Positions 38,501 to 46,770 of a DNA stretch of 64,000 bases are shown here, piece by piece. Source of the DNA: Terricaulis sp. Lineage in GTDB: Bacteria; Pseudomonadota; Alphaproteobacteria; Caulobacterales; Aquidulcibacteraceae. The number at the start of each line of letters is the position of its first letter. Position 1 is the stretch's first letter. The notes beneath the pieces were generated by a model. The model saw only the letters and a list, made by a program, of their open reading frames with translations. It searched no databases and was not told the DNA's origin. Where the stretch lies: NCBI GenBank assembly GCA_024707365.1, contig JANPZV010000005.1:248001-312000 (forward strand), given 5' to 3'. The position numbers were made by a program, and so were the translations under genes.

Positions 38501-41500
38501 CTATGTATCAGACCACCATCCGTCTGCCTGCGCGACCTCACCCACCCGACGGGCGCTCTTGCCGACGCGTTCCGCAAGCGCCGCCTCTGCGACGGAGACA
38601 AGATCGAGTGGGTACTTCGGAGAATGCGCGCAAATTTGAACTGCATCCTCAAGCGAGAAGAGTTGAGCCTTCTCGCGGTGTCGTCCAAAAAAAGCTACGA
38701 CGCCCTTTGAGTACGCATAGGAAGCCAAGCTCAGCGCCGCAGGCCATTGTTCCGGATGCCTTTGCGCAAGATCGAGCCCCCATCGTGAAAAGCTGCTCAG
38801 AACATGGAAGTCAGATCCTCTATAGGCTGCCATGTGTTTTACCCAGAATGACAATTGGGGGCCTAATCGGTTTCGATCCGCCATCGCTGCGACAAGTCGA
38901 GGCGATGCATCGGGCCCCAGGTCCCCCGGCGCTTTCTGACGTTGCGCAGCGGCTTGATCGCGTTCCGCTCCGACTCGAACAGACCTCAGGAGTATTGTCC
39001 ACTCTTCGTCGGAAAGACCGTTCAATATTCCCGATAATTGAGCGCTCAATGAGACGGCGGCGCTTGGCGTGATGTAGTGGAGACACAATAGAAGTACGAA
39101 CCGCGCAGTCAGCGGACCCGCCTCCTGGGCTGCTTCGAGTTGGTTCGCCCACCATGAAGCGTCGTTTGCGTTTGCGCGTGCGATGGCAGCACGCAGAACC
39201 AAATCAGTCTGAGAGTCACTCAATTCGCCCGGCGTCCGGCGAACCTTTTCGATTAGATCGGCGAAACGCATGGCCATTAGGTAAAAGGCCCAGCGGTCGC
39301 CCCAAATCGAATTCAAGTTGGAGCATACGCGCCATGTCGAGCTGTCGGAGCGCAGTACCTTGAGTGGCGCTCTCAGTGCGGGCTCATATGTCTGCAAGGA
39401 CTGCACGATCCTCGGATCGTCGACTTCGATGTCGGGCTCGCTGTCCTGTCGCACAGCGTAAATCGTGTGCCGACGGATTGCCTCGAAGAGTGGCAAATCG
39501 GAGTCGGCTAAATGATAGTCTAAGATTCCGGTCAGAATGGCACTAGTCGCCCATATGAATTCTCCTGTTTGGCCGCGGGCAAAATGTTCATGCGCGAATG
39601 GAAATGGCGAAGCACGCAAGTCGAGCAGGTCGTCAACGAGAAGGGACCACATCCGCGGATCGTCACCAAGGCCGAGTTCAGCCCGCCCGAATCTCGAAAG
39701 GAGCCTCGCGAGGCCAAACTCTGAACTGCGAGCTAGTTTGACGACTTCATCGCGAGACAAACGAGGAAGAATATTGAGCACGTTGCCTACTGCCAACCAC
39801 TCATCAGATGACATCTGATCGCGCAAGGATCTCCAGAATCTTTCGACTTCCGAGGAATCTGAGTTGCCGGTGATCACCATTGCCGCCGCATCACGCACGT
39901 CTGCGGGACTCGCACGCACTATGGCGGCACACGCCTCTAGCGCACGATCTCTGGCAGGACCCGCAGGAAAAACTAACGGAGCTGTGCGACTATTTCGTGC
40001 CGCGAGGAGGCGGCGAAACCTTGTGTCATCCAGCATGAAGTCCGCGACGCTGGCCGCAAGTTTCGGCTGCTGGTTGAAAACATAGTCACCCAAGAGCAGA
40101 GCGGCGATTTCCGCTGGATGACGCAGATGTACGAACTGCTCATCCGCTGCCAGCTCCTGAAGCCCCCCTAGCAAAGAGTGAAGTTCTCCGCTGCTGTAAC
40201 AGCCGGCATAGAACCTAGCTACATTTAGCCAGTAATAGTTTCTGGTGATGGCTTCAAAACGATGGGTGATCGTCCCCGGTCTGGGATCACCGACGGGCGA
40301 GTGTTGCGCCGTATCATAGAGGTACCTCGCGGCGAAGTACTCTCGGAGCGGCTGTACCTCAAATTCAAACGTACCCTGGATACGCGACACAAGCGCCATC
40401 ACTCGTTCGACGGCTGGGGCGAATAGCTGATCTACTAGCTCCGGGTTGTGCCCTACACGAACGAGGTGCTGCTTCAGTGTTGGCAGCAGTTCTGTCTCTG
40501 AGATATGCCCAGCACCGGAGTTCTCAGCTTCGACCTGTAGCTTCCACGCCAAATAGCGATGGATGTCCACGACTGTGCCGCGATGTTTTCGGACGATCTC
40601 GCTCTTCTCGCCTTCCCGATCGAGAAATATCTCAATGTAACGATCGTAAAGCGCCGTGCGCTTATCGGGCAAAGACCCGCCTTGATAGATCAGTGTAAGC
40701 AATATCGCGAGCTGCATCGGATTTCTAGCAAGGTCACGAACGTGCGGCTGCTGCAGATTTTCGTTCAGCCCTCGCATGAAGTCTCGGGTCCCACGAGCGT
40801 CAATCCCACGGGCCTCCAGCCACTTTCTTGCATAGGCCTCGATCTTCGGGCGGGACAGCGACAATATCTGCAGATGTGGCCACTCTTCGCGGGGGAAGCC
40901 TGGGGAGTTTGCAAAAATTGCGGGTCGGCTAGTCACAAGGATCTGCGCCGACAACGCGATTTGCCTCAACCGGATGCTCGCTTGAGTGACCTCACTAACG
41001 ATTTTCTGTCGAAGACCCGTATCGGCAACTTCATCGAAGCCATCGAGTACAATCAATACCTGAGCCGACTTTGATATTGATGCGAGATCGTCGGCGGAAA
41101 AGGTCTGCCCAGTCTTGTAGTTTACCTGTGCGGCAACGAAAGCTTCTAGCGTCGCACTTGGATTTGGCCGCTTCGCCCCAGCTTCCGCGCTGAAGGGGTC
41201 TCTCCCCGCAACCCAGCTAGCGTAATCTCGAAGATCAATTCGGAAAGGTACTCGGGATTCCTCAGGAACAAGTTCTCGCGGAATTGTAGCGAGTTCATCT
41301 TCTCGCCGCATGAATTTGTAGCGATGCAACTGACACAGTAACTGCGTGACGGTCGATTTGCCCTGTCCAGGCGCCCCTTCCATAACAATCTGCGGAAATT
41401 TCGCCACAAACCGAGGAGTGGTCACCAAGAAGCAGGCGCCCGGCGCGCTGGAGAGACTCGCCTCGTCGGTCTCTTCGATGTCAAAGATTGTGCGATGATT

Positions 41501-42190
41501 GCCGATGTGCAGATCGGCAAAGGCATCGTTGGCCGTACCCTTTGCTTTTGGGCGCGTCATTCGAGCTGGGACATCCACGAAAAGTTCAGTGATCTTTCGT
41601 GCGAGATCCACCTGCTTGAACCGCAGTTGCTCATCTTCGGCCGCTTGGACGGCGATGTATTGGCGGATGACGTCAGTCCTACGAACGAGGCTCTCATCAG
41701 GTTTCGGCATCAAGAGCGCGGCCAACAGGTCTGTCGCGCGTAAGATGTCAGGATAGCTCCACTTCAGCGCTTGATTTCCGTCTACTCGCCTCTCGATGTC
41801 ATCACGCCACCAGCACGCGGCGTCGATCCCAAGTTCACTCTTCAGCTCCTGGTTCAGTGAATCGATTGCGCCGCTATCTAAGTGCGCAGTGCCAACCGCG
41901 TTGGTTAGAAGGAAGTATTCAGTTGCGCCGCGAGCAATTAGCCGCGCGACCTTTTCCTTTTCCGACTTGACGACAGATTTGACGACCTCGCGTGCGTCCT
42001 TGCTCTGCGGGTTTTCGACAAACTTCACCTGATACACGATGAACCCTGTGGAGGTTTGCTCGAAAGCATCTCGGCCGCCGTCGGGCTGATTGACGGGCAG
42101 ACACTGCGTCTTTGGAAATTGTGCCGTGAGCAGCGCTTGGCAGAGCTTTTGAAAGCGCGTGTCTCCTAGGGTCTCAAGATTATATTCCAT
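38501..42190 (-). CDS. PD-(D/E)XK nuclease-NACHT NTPase defence-like protein
   Basis: 1229 residues. Residues ~5-60 fit an Mrr-type PD-(D/E)XK core: GDTRFQKLCQALL, then DGGRD (37-41) and QVK (54-56). A NACHT/STAND ATPase follows: Walker A EGAPGQGKST (271-280), Walker B VLIVLDGFDEV (378-388), then the R-rich ILVTSRP sensor. From ~600 to the end are helical repeats without clear sequence periodicity, a probable sensor for phage molecules. This is the architecture of bacterial NLR-like antiphage proteins (bNACHT/Avs-like): sensing drives oligomerisation and effector nuclease activation. It is a single gene on its own and the leftmost in the island. The phage trigger is unknown. Confidence 0.8.
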   Translation of the reverse strand: MEYNLETLGDTRFQKLCQALLTAQFPKTQCLPVNQPDGGRDAFEQTSTGFIVYQVKFVENPQSKDAREVVKSVVKSEKEKVARLIARGATEYFLLTNAVGTAHLDSGAIDSLNQELKSELGIDAACWWRDDIERRVDGNQALKWSYPDILRATDLLAALLMPKPDESLVRRTDVIRQYIAVQAAEDEQLRFKQVDLARKITELFVDVPARMTRPKAKGTANDAFADLHIGNHRTIFDIEETDEASLSSAPGACFLVTTPRFVAKFPQIVMEGAPGQGKSTVTQLLCQLHRYKFMRREDELATIPRELVPEESRVPFRIDLRDYASWVAGRDPFSAEAGAKRPNPSATLEAFVAAQVNYKTGQTFSADDLASISKSAQVLIVLDGFDEVADTGLRQKIVSEVTQASIRLRQIALSAQILVTSRPAIFANSPGFPREEWPHLQILSLSRPKIEAYARKWLEARGIDARGTRDFMRGLNENLQQPHVRDLARNPMQLAILLTLIYQGGSLPDKRTALYDRYIEIFLDREGEKSEIVRKHRGTVVDIHRYLAWKLQVEAENSGAGHISETELLPTLKQHLVRVGHNPELVDQLFAPAVERVMALVSRIQGTFEFEVQPLREYFAARYLYDTAQHSPVGDPRPGTITHRFEAITRNYYWLNVARFYAGCYSSGELHSLLGGLQELAADEQFVHLRHPAEIAALLLGDYVFNQQPKLAASVADFMLDDTRFRRLLAARNSRTAPLVFPAGPARDRALEACAAIVRASPADVRDAAAMVITGNSDSSEVERFWRSLRDQMSSDEWLAVGNVLNILPRLSRDEVVKLARSSEFGLARLLSRFGRAELGLGDDPRMWSLLVDDLLDLRASPFPFAHEHFARGQTGEFIWATSAILTGILDYHLADSDLPLFEAIRRHTIYAVRQDSEPDIEVDDPRIVQSLQTYEPALRAPLKVLRSDSSTWRVCSNLNSIWGDRWAFYLMAMRFADLIEKVRRTPGELSDSQTDLVLRAAIARANANDASWWANQLEAAQEAGPLTARFVLLLCLHYITPSAAVSLSAQLSGILNGLSDEEWTILLRSVRVGAERDQAAAQRQKAPGDLGPDASPRLVAAMADRNRLGPQLSFWVKHMAAYRGSDFHVLSSFSRWGLDLAQRHPEQWPAALSLASYAYSKGVVAFFGRHREKAQLFSLEDAVQICAHSPKYPLDLVSVAEAALAERVGKSARRVGEVAQADGWWSDT

Positions 42191-42442
42191 CGTTCAGCTC
42201 AGCTCCCCTATTGGGGAACCATGCGAAAAAGAACTCACGTCTGCAACCCTAGCGGGCGAAACAATGGGAACTGTCGCCCCGTGGTCGACGCGCCGGCAGG
42301 CGTCGTCGATCTTTGTTCGGGACGCCCCGCAGCCCGACGCCTTCAGCTCGGCCATCGCGCGCAGCGGGGGCCAAGGGACGCGCGAAGCGCGGCGCGGCAC
42401 GCGCTTGCCCTCGGCGCGAGCGAGCACGGTGGTACTGTTGTT

Positions 42443-42481
42443 GTTTCCCGTTGTTGCCGGACCGTTTCCCGTCGTTTCCGG
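42443..42481. repeat. two imperfect 18-bp direct repeats
   Basis: GTTTCCCGTTGTTGCCGG (42443-42460) and GTTTCCCGTCGTTTCCGG (42464-42481), 16 of 18 bases identical, start to start 21 bp, i.e. two helical turns. Such spacing suits a protein-binding iteron or operator upstream of the AlpA-like gene. Confidence 0.45.
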
Positions 42482-42568
42482 GGCTCGCTGCATACTTTGG
42501 AATGTCCGTCAAGAGGTCCCATCGTGCCCGTTGACAGAACGCATGGGGCGCTGAGTCTCGGGCATGCC

Positions 42569-42577
42569 TGTGGATAA
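42569..42577 (-). promoter_or_regulatory. DnaA-box-like sequence
   Basis: TGTGGATAA, the exact reverse complement of the TTATCCACA consensus, sits 17 bases before the AlpA-like start codon. A single box occurs by chance now and then, so a role in excision or replication of the island is only a possibility. Confidence 0.35.
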
Positions 42578-42594
42578 CTCAGAAGGAGTTGGAC

Positions 42595-43182
42595 ATGACC
42601 AGGAACGGTCCGCAACGCATCAATCGCCTGCTATCGCGGAAGGACGCCGCAAACTTCCTGACTGATCTCGGCCTTACGATCTCCGCGCAAACGCTGGCGC
42701 GGCTACTTTGCGAGAAGAAGGGACCGATGTGCATGCGCGTCGGCAGCCGCGCCATGTACCGGGAGTGCGATCTCCTCGATTATTTCCGCCAGCAATGCAG
42801 CGCCCCGCGCCAATCGTCTGATGAGCCGTTGCGGCCCGCTTCGAACGACCATCTGCCGTTTCCAGCGAACGATCGCGACAGCCCCCGCACGCGACGCCTA
42901 ATTGGCGTTTGCGGGTGCCCTCGTTGGGCGAAGCCGCCGCAGCGCGTTTGCAAAGTGCGTATGGACGCCAGTGACGATCAACGACACTCCATGCGTCTTC
43001 CCTGTCGGATCGGGCCGTCTGATCCGCGTTGCGAAGCCTCGGAGGGTGATCACGTCACCGCAGCGCTGCGCTCGGTCGATCTGCGCGCAGAGGCCCTCGT
43101 GATCGCAATAACAGCCCAGCACCTCAACCTGGTGCAGGTGCCACTTTCCGAAGTCGAGGTGCGGGGTCTTGAGAAGTATTAG
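42595..43182 (+). CDS. AlpA/excisionase-like helix-turn-helix protein
   Basis: The first ~70 residues fit a MerR-type winged helix of the AlpA/Xis kind: RINRLLSRKDAANFL, ISAQTLARLL, then MCMRVGSRAMYRECDLLDYF. ATG 42595 has AAGGAG six bases upstream, which decides the start over a TTG at 42589. The frame stays open to 43182 (195 codons), but the last ~95 codons lie antisense to a better-looking minus-strand gene, so the true stop is probably near 42900 and hidden by an indel. Such proteins switch on integrase-mediated excision of islands. Confidence 0.6.
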   Translation: MTRNGPQRINRLLSRKDAANFLTDLGLTISAQTLARLLCEKKGPMCMRVGSRAMYRECDLLDYFRQQCSAPRQSSDEPLRPASNDHLPFPANDRDSPRTRRLIGVCGCPRWAKPPQRVCKVRMDASDDQRHSMRLPCRIGPSDPRCEASEGDHVTAALRSVDLRAEALVIAITAQHLNLVQVPLSEVEVRGLEKY

Positions 43183-43230
43183 ATACTCGAAGCGGTCGAA
43201 CACTCGGCCGGTCGCGCGCCATCTTCGCAT
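42898..43230 (-). CDS. small protein of unknown function, last gene of a four-gene operon
   Basis: 110 residues. It starts four bases after the stop of the preceding gene on the same strand, which is the main support. The middle alternates short strands (YLILL, HLHQVEVLGCY, GDVITLRGFATRI, GVSLIVTGV) like a small OB-type barrel; this resemblance is by eye only. It overlaps the open tail of the AlpA-like frame on the other strand. Confidence 0.5.
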   Translation of the reverse strand: MRRWRATGRVFDRFEYLILLKTPHLDFGKWHLHQVEVLGCYCDHEGLCAQIDRAQRCGDVITLRGFATRIRRPDPTGKTHGVSLIVTGVHTHFANALRRLRPTRAPANAN

Positions 43231-43234
43231 GGCC

Positions 43235-43695
43235 TCAGCCCTTCCGGCCCATGGCGCGCAAGTCCTCGATAACGCTTAGCAACACCCGGTGCGCGCCCGG
43301 GTAATCCTCGGGATCAATGACCTCCGCGACGACGCTCAGCTTGGCGGCGGCGCCGTCCAGCGTGAGCGCGGGCACCCCCGCAAACGCCGGACGATGCGAA
43401 CGCCCGCCCGCACACAGCGCTCGTATTCCTCATCGATCGCATAGAGCAGCTGCGCTTCCGGCAACGCGCGTTGCTCGGCTTTGCTGAGGTTGAACCAATC
43501 GCGGTTATCGCCGAGCCACGCCTCGCGGTCGCCCCACTGGCGCATGAGATGCTCCTGTCGCCTTGCGAGCTCGCCATAGTGAGAACACAGCACCAGCACC
43601 GGATCCGCGACGGTGGCAGGAGTGAATTTGCCGTCCGCGAGCAGAGGCGCCGAACTTAATGCGGCGACGACTTTACGGCGTGAGAGGCGCGCCAT
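43235..43695 (-). CDS. RR-leader small protein, paralogue 2, frameshifted
   Basis: About 152 residues. It begins with an SRRKVV leader and a short hydrophobic stretch (AALSSAPLLA) like a Tat-type signal. One base is missing from the C5 run at 43375-43379; past it the reading gives AAAKLSVVAEVIDPEDYPGAHRVLLSVIEDLRAM. It is a paralogue of the protein at 43940-44419: shared are the RR leader, a Cys followed by an RQxE helix, W-x-x-L-(S/T)-(K/R)-A-(E/Q)-(Q/R), and K-L-(S/A)-V-x-A-x5-P-E. The ATG overlaps the stop of the 80-residue membrane gene by one base. Function unknown. Confidence 0.6.
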
Positions 43696-43937
43696 CAGCG
43701 CACCCGTCGCAAGCTGTGTCGAACCGCCTCAATGAGACAGCCTGAGACGATGACCGCCGTAAGCAGACCGACGCCAACGCTACCGACCTGGGCGCCTATG
43801 AAATGCCCGACCCCAATGCCGGCGTAGGTCGGCGGCCCCAGCACGATCAAAATGATCAGCCAATGCCAAAGCATCCGCAGCACGACTATCGCCATCGTGA
43901 GCAGGAGCGCGAAGCCGGCGAGCGAACCCCAATCCAT
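43695..43937 (-). CDS. 80-residue membrane protein between two paralogues
   Basis: Two hydrophobic helices (about 6-35 and 45-68) and a short basic C-terminus. Stop codons and starts nearly touch on both sides (two bases after the upstream gene, one-base overlap downstream), so it is cotranslated with the RR-leader pair. No family recognised. Confidence 0.6.
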   Translation of the reverse strand: MDWGSLAGFALLLTMAIVVLRMLWHWLIILIVLGPPTYAGIGVGHFIGAQVGSVGVGLLTAVIVSGCLIEAVRHSLRRVR

Positions 43938-43939
43938 CG

Positions 43940-44419
43940 TCAGCCGCCGTGCAGCGCGCGGTAGTCGCGCAAAATGCTGGCGATCAGACGATGCGCCTCT
44001 TCATTTTCTTCAGGGCATACCTCGATGGCGGCGACCGCAAGCTTGCCGATGATGCCGCTCGATGAAGTTGCGACGAGTGCCGGAAGTGACGCGAGCAGAA
44101 CGCGGTTTTCCTCGTGAAGCGCATCCATCCGATCATAGAGATCGTCCATCTCATGTTTCTCGGGAAAGCGCTTGCGCTGTGCGCGCGTGAGGCGTGACCA
44201 ATTATGATCCCGGAAGAGGCGCGTCTCGATCTGCTGCCAACGCTTGCCGAGCCGCTCGTGCTCCGTCTGGCGTGACAACCAGGTCTGACAAGCGGAAGCG
44301 GCGGGATCTGTCGCGGTGGCGGCAAGGAGCGGCGTAGCCACGCCACTCAACACAAGCCGGCGTGTCGGGGCGGCAGCGCGTGCGCTCTCGTTCGCCGTTC
44401 CAGGGGGACGTCGAGACAT
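43940..44419 (-). CDS. RR-leader small protein, paralogue 1
   Basis: 159 residues. Twin-arginine-like leader (TRRLVLSG then VATPLLAATA), one early Cys, a charged helical middle (EHERLGKRWQQIETRL, LYDRMDALHEENRVLL) and a C-terminal KLAVAAIEVCPEENEEAHRLIASIL matching its paralogue at 43235-43695. First gene of the leftward four-gene set and divergent from the XRE regulator, whose operator-like repeats lie in between. Periplasmic export through Tat is inferred from the leader; function unknown. Confidence 0.65.
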   Translation of the reverse strand: MSRRPPGTANESARAAAPTRRLVLSGVATPLLAATATDPAASACQTWLSRQTEHERLGKRWQQIETRLFRDHNWSRLTRAQRKRFPEKHEMDDLYDRMDALHEENRVLLASLPALVATSSSGIIGKLAVAAIEVCPEENEEAHRLIASILRDYRALHGG

Positions 44420-44441
44420 TGTTTAGACCTTCGAGTATTTA

Positions 44442-44506
44442 GTGAGCGAGAAAGTATCACCTGCGCCGTTAGCGCGCAACATTAAACCGCATGTGAGCGA
44501 AAATAG
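44442..44506. promoter_or_regulatory. pair of operator-like direct repeats between divergent genes
   Basis: GTGAGCGAGAAAGTA (44442-44456) and GTGAGCGAAAATAG (44493-44506) are near copies, the second ending at the GTG start of the XRE regulator. They flank the space where both promoters must lie, as expected for an autoregulated XRE-type repressor that also controls the four-gene operon. Confidence 0.45.
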
Positions 44507-44742
44507 TGCTTCTCGCTGGTCAGATTCGAGCCGCTCGGGCGCTCCTAGATTGGAGCCAGCAAACACTAGCTGACGAAAGCGGCGTTTCACTCGCGACCGT
44601 TAGAAGGATTGAAAGCGATCGAGGGCCGGAGCGCAGCACCGTGCCCAACCGCGATGCAATTCAACGCGCGCTAGAAAAGGGCGGCATCGTATTCATGCCG
44701 AAAGACGCCAGCGGCGGTGCCGGCGTGCGATTGAAGCGTTAG
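44506..44742 (+). CDS. XRE-family helix-turn-helix regulator
   Basis: 78 residues from GTG 44506. QIRAARALLDWSQQTLADESGVSLATVRRIESDRG is a classic Cro/C1-type helix-turn-helix, followed by the common AIQRALEKGGIVFMP ending found in many proteobacterial orphan regulators. Divergent from the RR-leader operon, which it probably represses together with itself. Confidence 0.8.
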   Translation: MLLAGQIRAARALLDWSQQTLADESGVSLATVRRIESDRGPERSTVPNRDAIQRALEKGGIVFMPKDASGGAGVRLKR

Positions 44743-44801
44743 TCCGTAGTTGGCCCGGGGCAGACATTGACAGTTGCTCAGGGGCCTCTGAACACGCCGC
44801 G

Positions 44802-45403
44802 CTAGCCCTTGAAGGCCATCGTCGCCGCGGCGCGCTCTCGCCAGTATTCCAAAATCAAGGTCAGCAGCGCGCGTGCAACGTCCTTACGTTCGTCGGGCGC
44901 CACCTGCTCAAGAAAGCCCTGTATCAGATGCCCGGTGCTGCCCTGTTCGGCCTCCATGCGGCGCTGATCGGCCAGCGCTACCAAGTCGGCGGCCCGCACC
45001 TCCGGTTCGCTCACTGGAAACACCACTTCGCCATCAGCCATTTTGTCCATGACCCGGCTCATTCGCTGGTCGCACTCTTTCACGAGCGAGACGGCGCGCG
45101 TCCGCACAAGCTCGCGATAAGTCAGGAACTCGAGATCGGTCGGGACACGTTTCACCTTTCGTTGGTGTCGAAACCACTGGAGCGAATAAGCGAGGAAGAA
45201 GGCTTGAATGCCACGCTCTGCCAGAAGGTAAGCGTGCATGTCCTCGGCCAGTTCGGTCGGATCCACTCGAAACTTGCCCTTCGTGACAAAGCTCCGACCG
45301 CCCTCTGCTTGCGGAGGCTTCTCGGGCGACGGGGCCGCGAGTAGAATCTCTCGGCTAGGCGTTCTGTTTCAAACAGCAATGCAGCCGGTCTGCCCGCACT
45401 CAT
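44802..45403 (-). CDS. island protein of unknown function, frameshifted
   Basis: About 201 residues if one base is restored in the G4 run at 45331-45334. ATG 45403 (MSAGRPAALLFETERL) has AGGGGA upstream; without the repair only a GTG at 45266 (154 residues) remains. The long part is helical (LAEDMHAYLLAERGIQAFFLAYSLQWF, ELVRTRAVSLVKECDQRMSRVMDKM) and soluble. No domain is recognised. Genes of this look often accompany relaxases in alphaproteobacterial elements, but I cannot name a role. Confidence 0.5.
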
Positions 45404-45453
45404 CGCTTCCCCTGCATCTACCGCGAGCAACCTATCATTGACCGCCAAAGGTC

Positions 45454-45821
45454 GTGAAGCCAATCTTGCCCCCGGGCTGGAAGCGCCGGGCAAAAGGGGG
45501 CGAATTTGTCGTTCAAAGACGCCATGCGCCACCTGCAAGGGAACGGTCACGCGCGCCGCGTTCGACATGCTCTGGTACTACGCCAGTCCGGAGGATCAGC
45601 TACCGGCAGGCGCAGTTGGTCAGCCCATTCACGGAGGCGAGACGATCCTCGTGCGCTTTCCGATCTGCGAAAAATGCGCACCGCCATGCGGCAAGTGTCA
45701 GCTTCCGAGGAGGACGGCCAAGATTCGCCAGTTGACCGCGAACGTGTCCGCCGCGCGCGGGCGAAAGGTTGCAGGTCAGGGCTACTGCAGACACGTCCGC
45801 TTCCTCGGTCTCGCGCTTTAG
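45454..45821 (+). CDS. zinc-ribbon-like small protein, frameshifted
   Basis: About 122 residues from GTG 45454 (KPILPPGWKRRAKGGEFVVQ), continuing as KTPCATCKGTVTRAAFDML after restoring one A in the AAA run at 45515-45517. Three Cys pairs (PCATC, CEKC, PCGKC) look like metal ligands. The C-terminal ~35 residues are basic and less protein-like, so the end may also be off. Divergent from the preceding gene. Function unknown; DNA or RNA binding is a guess. Confidence 0.45.
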
Positions 45822-46059
45822 CTTTGCCGCGATGCCGCGACCTCCCGCAACGTCGATACCCATGTCCGTGATCGACCGCGCCCAATCAAAGTCGAGGCAT
45901 TCTTTCCACTCGCTGTGCGATCACGCGAAACAAAGAAACAGGGCGAGGTGCGCGCTAGCGCTTCCGTCGCTGATACCTGCGCCCTACTGCGGCTCGAACG
46001 ATCGGAAATGCGGACCCCGGGCGTTCGTGTTAAGCTGCCGCCAGTCGGGGGCATGAAAA

Positions 46060-46758
46060 ATGACGAACACGCCGACCAAACTGCGATCGATACTAAAGAA
46101 GGCCGCATGGACGGTTCTGGGATTGGTGATCTGGGCTGCAATCCCTGTAGGATTACTTTTTCTCGGAAGCAGTCTCTCCAGCTCATCCGTGCCCGCCGTG
46201 CTGGGGAACACCCGTACGATCTACGATCATAGTTGGGATGACCTCGGATACGTCCAGGCCTATGGCACGTGGGTCATGGAGAACGATGAAATTGGAAGCC
46301 CCCTCAATGAGGTCCGCATTGGGTGCTATCGCGATCTCGGCCACTGCTTCGTCGCCACCGCAGAGCTGATGACCCTGAGTTCCAACAGTCGGCCAATGCT
46401 TGTAGCGGACCTGGCTCGATTCCCCATTTCGAGATGGGATCGCGACGTCATCGTCTTCGCGGAGTCCAACGGATGCGTTCGCTACTCCGTGACGATTAGT
46501 CGGATATCGCAAAGCATCACGGCGCGTCGAGAGCCCGATCCTAATCCAATGGTTGGAGCATGCACCGTCCCAATGGATGCGGTGCTTCTGACCTCTGTCC
46601 AGGATGGACAAGCTGTGTGGCAGCGGATTTCACGCGAAGAGAGTTCTCGCGGCGCGCCGTGGTTCTGGGCCGCGCTGGCTGCCTGGTCCTTATATATTCT
46701 GTGGCGTCTTGTTCGCCTGTGGCAACGAGCGCCAGCGACAGCAACGGCCACCGAGTGA
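46060..46758 (+). CDS. bitopic membrane protein of unknown function
   Basis: 232 residues. Membrane helices at about 15-37 and 203-222 enclose a periplasmic or lumenal domain of ~165 residues with a few Cys (IGCYRDLGHCF, NGCVRYSV, VGACTVP) that could form disulfides. ATG 46060 follows AAA-rich spacing with no strong ribosome site. It converges with the relaxase gene. No family is recognised; the lower GC fits an island gene. Confidence 0.6.
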   Translation: MTNTPTKLRSILKKAAWTVLGLVIWAAIPVGLLFLGSSLSSSSVPAVLGNTRTIYDHSWDDLGYVQAYGTWVMENDEIGSPLNEVRIGCYRDLGHCFVATAELMTLSSNSRPMLVADLARFPISRWDRDVIVFAESNGCVRYSVTISRISQSITARREPDPNPMVGACTVPMDAVLLTSVQDGQAVWQRISREESSRGAPWFWAALAAWSLYILWRLVRLWQRAPATATATE

Positions 46759-46770
46759 TCGCGATGCGAG

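Larger units (their letters stand above)
42191..42594. other. 404-bp gene-free region with repeats and a DnaA box-like site
   Basis: Divergent promoter region for the NACHT gene and the AlpA-like gene. It contains the inverted repeat TCCCC-TATT-GGGGA (42204-42217), two 18-bp direct repeats (42443-42460, 42464-42481) and TGTGGATAA (42569-42577), an exact match to the reverse of the DnaA-box consensus. Short GC-rich frames across it do not look coding. Confidence 0.45.

Noticed and set aside
45600..45910. Minus-strand frame containing SITDMGIDVAGG that looked protein-like
   Set aside because: No start or stop context, and the opposite strand has the Cys-pair protein; kept out for lack of support.
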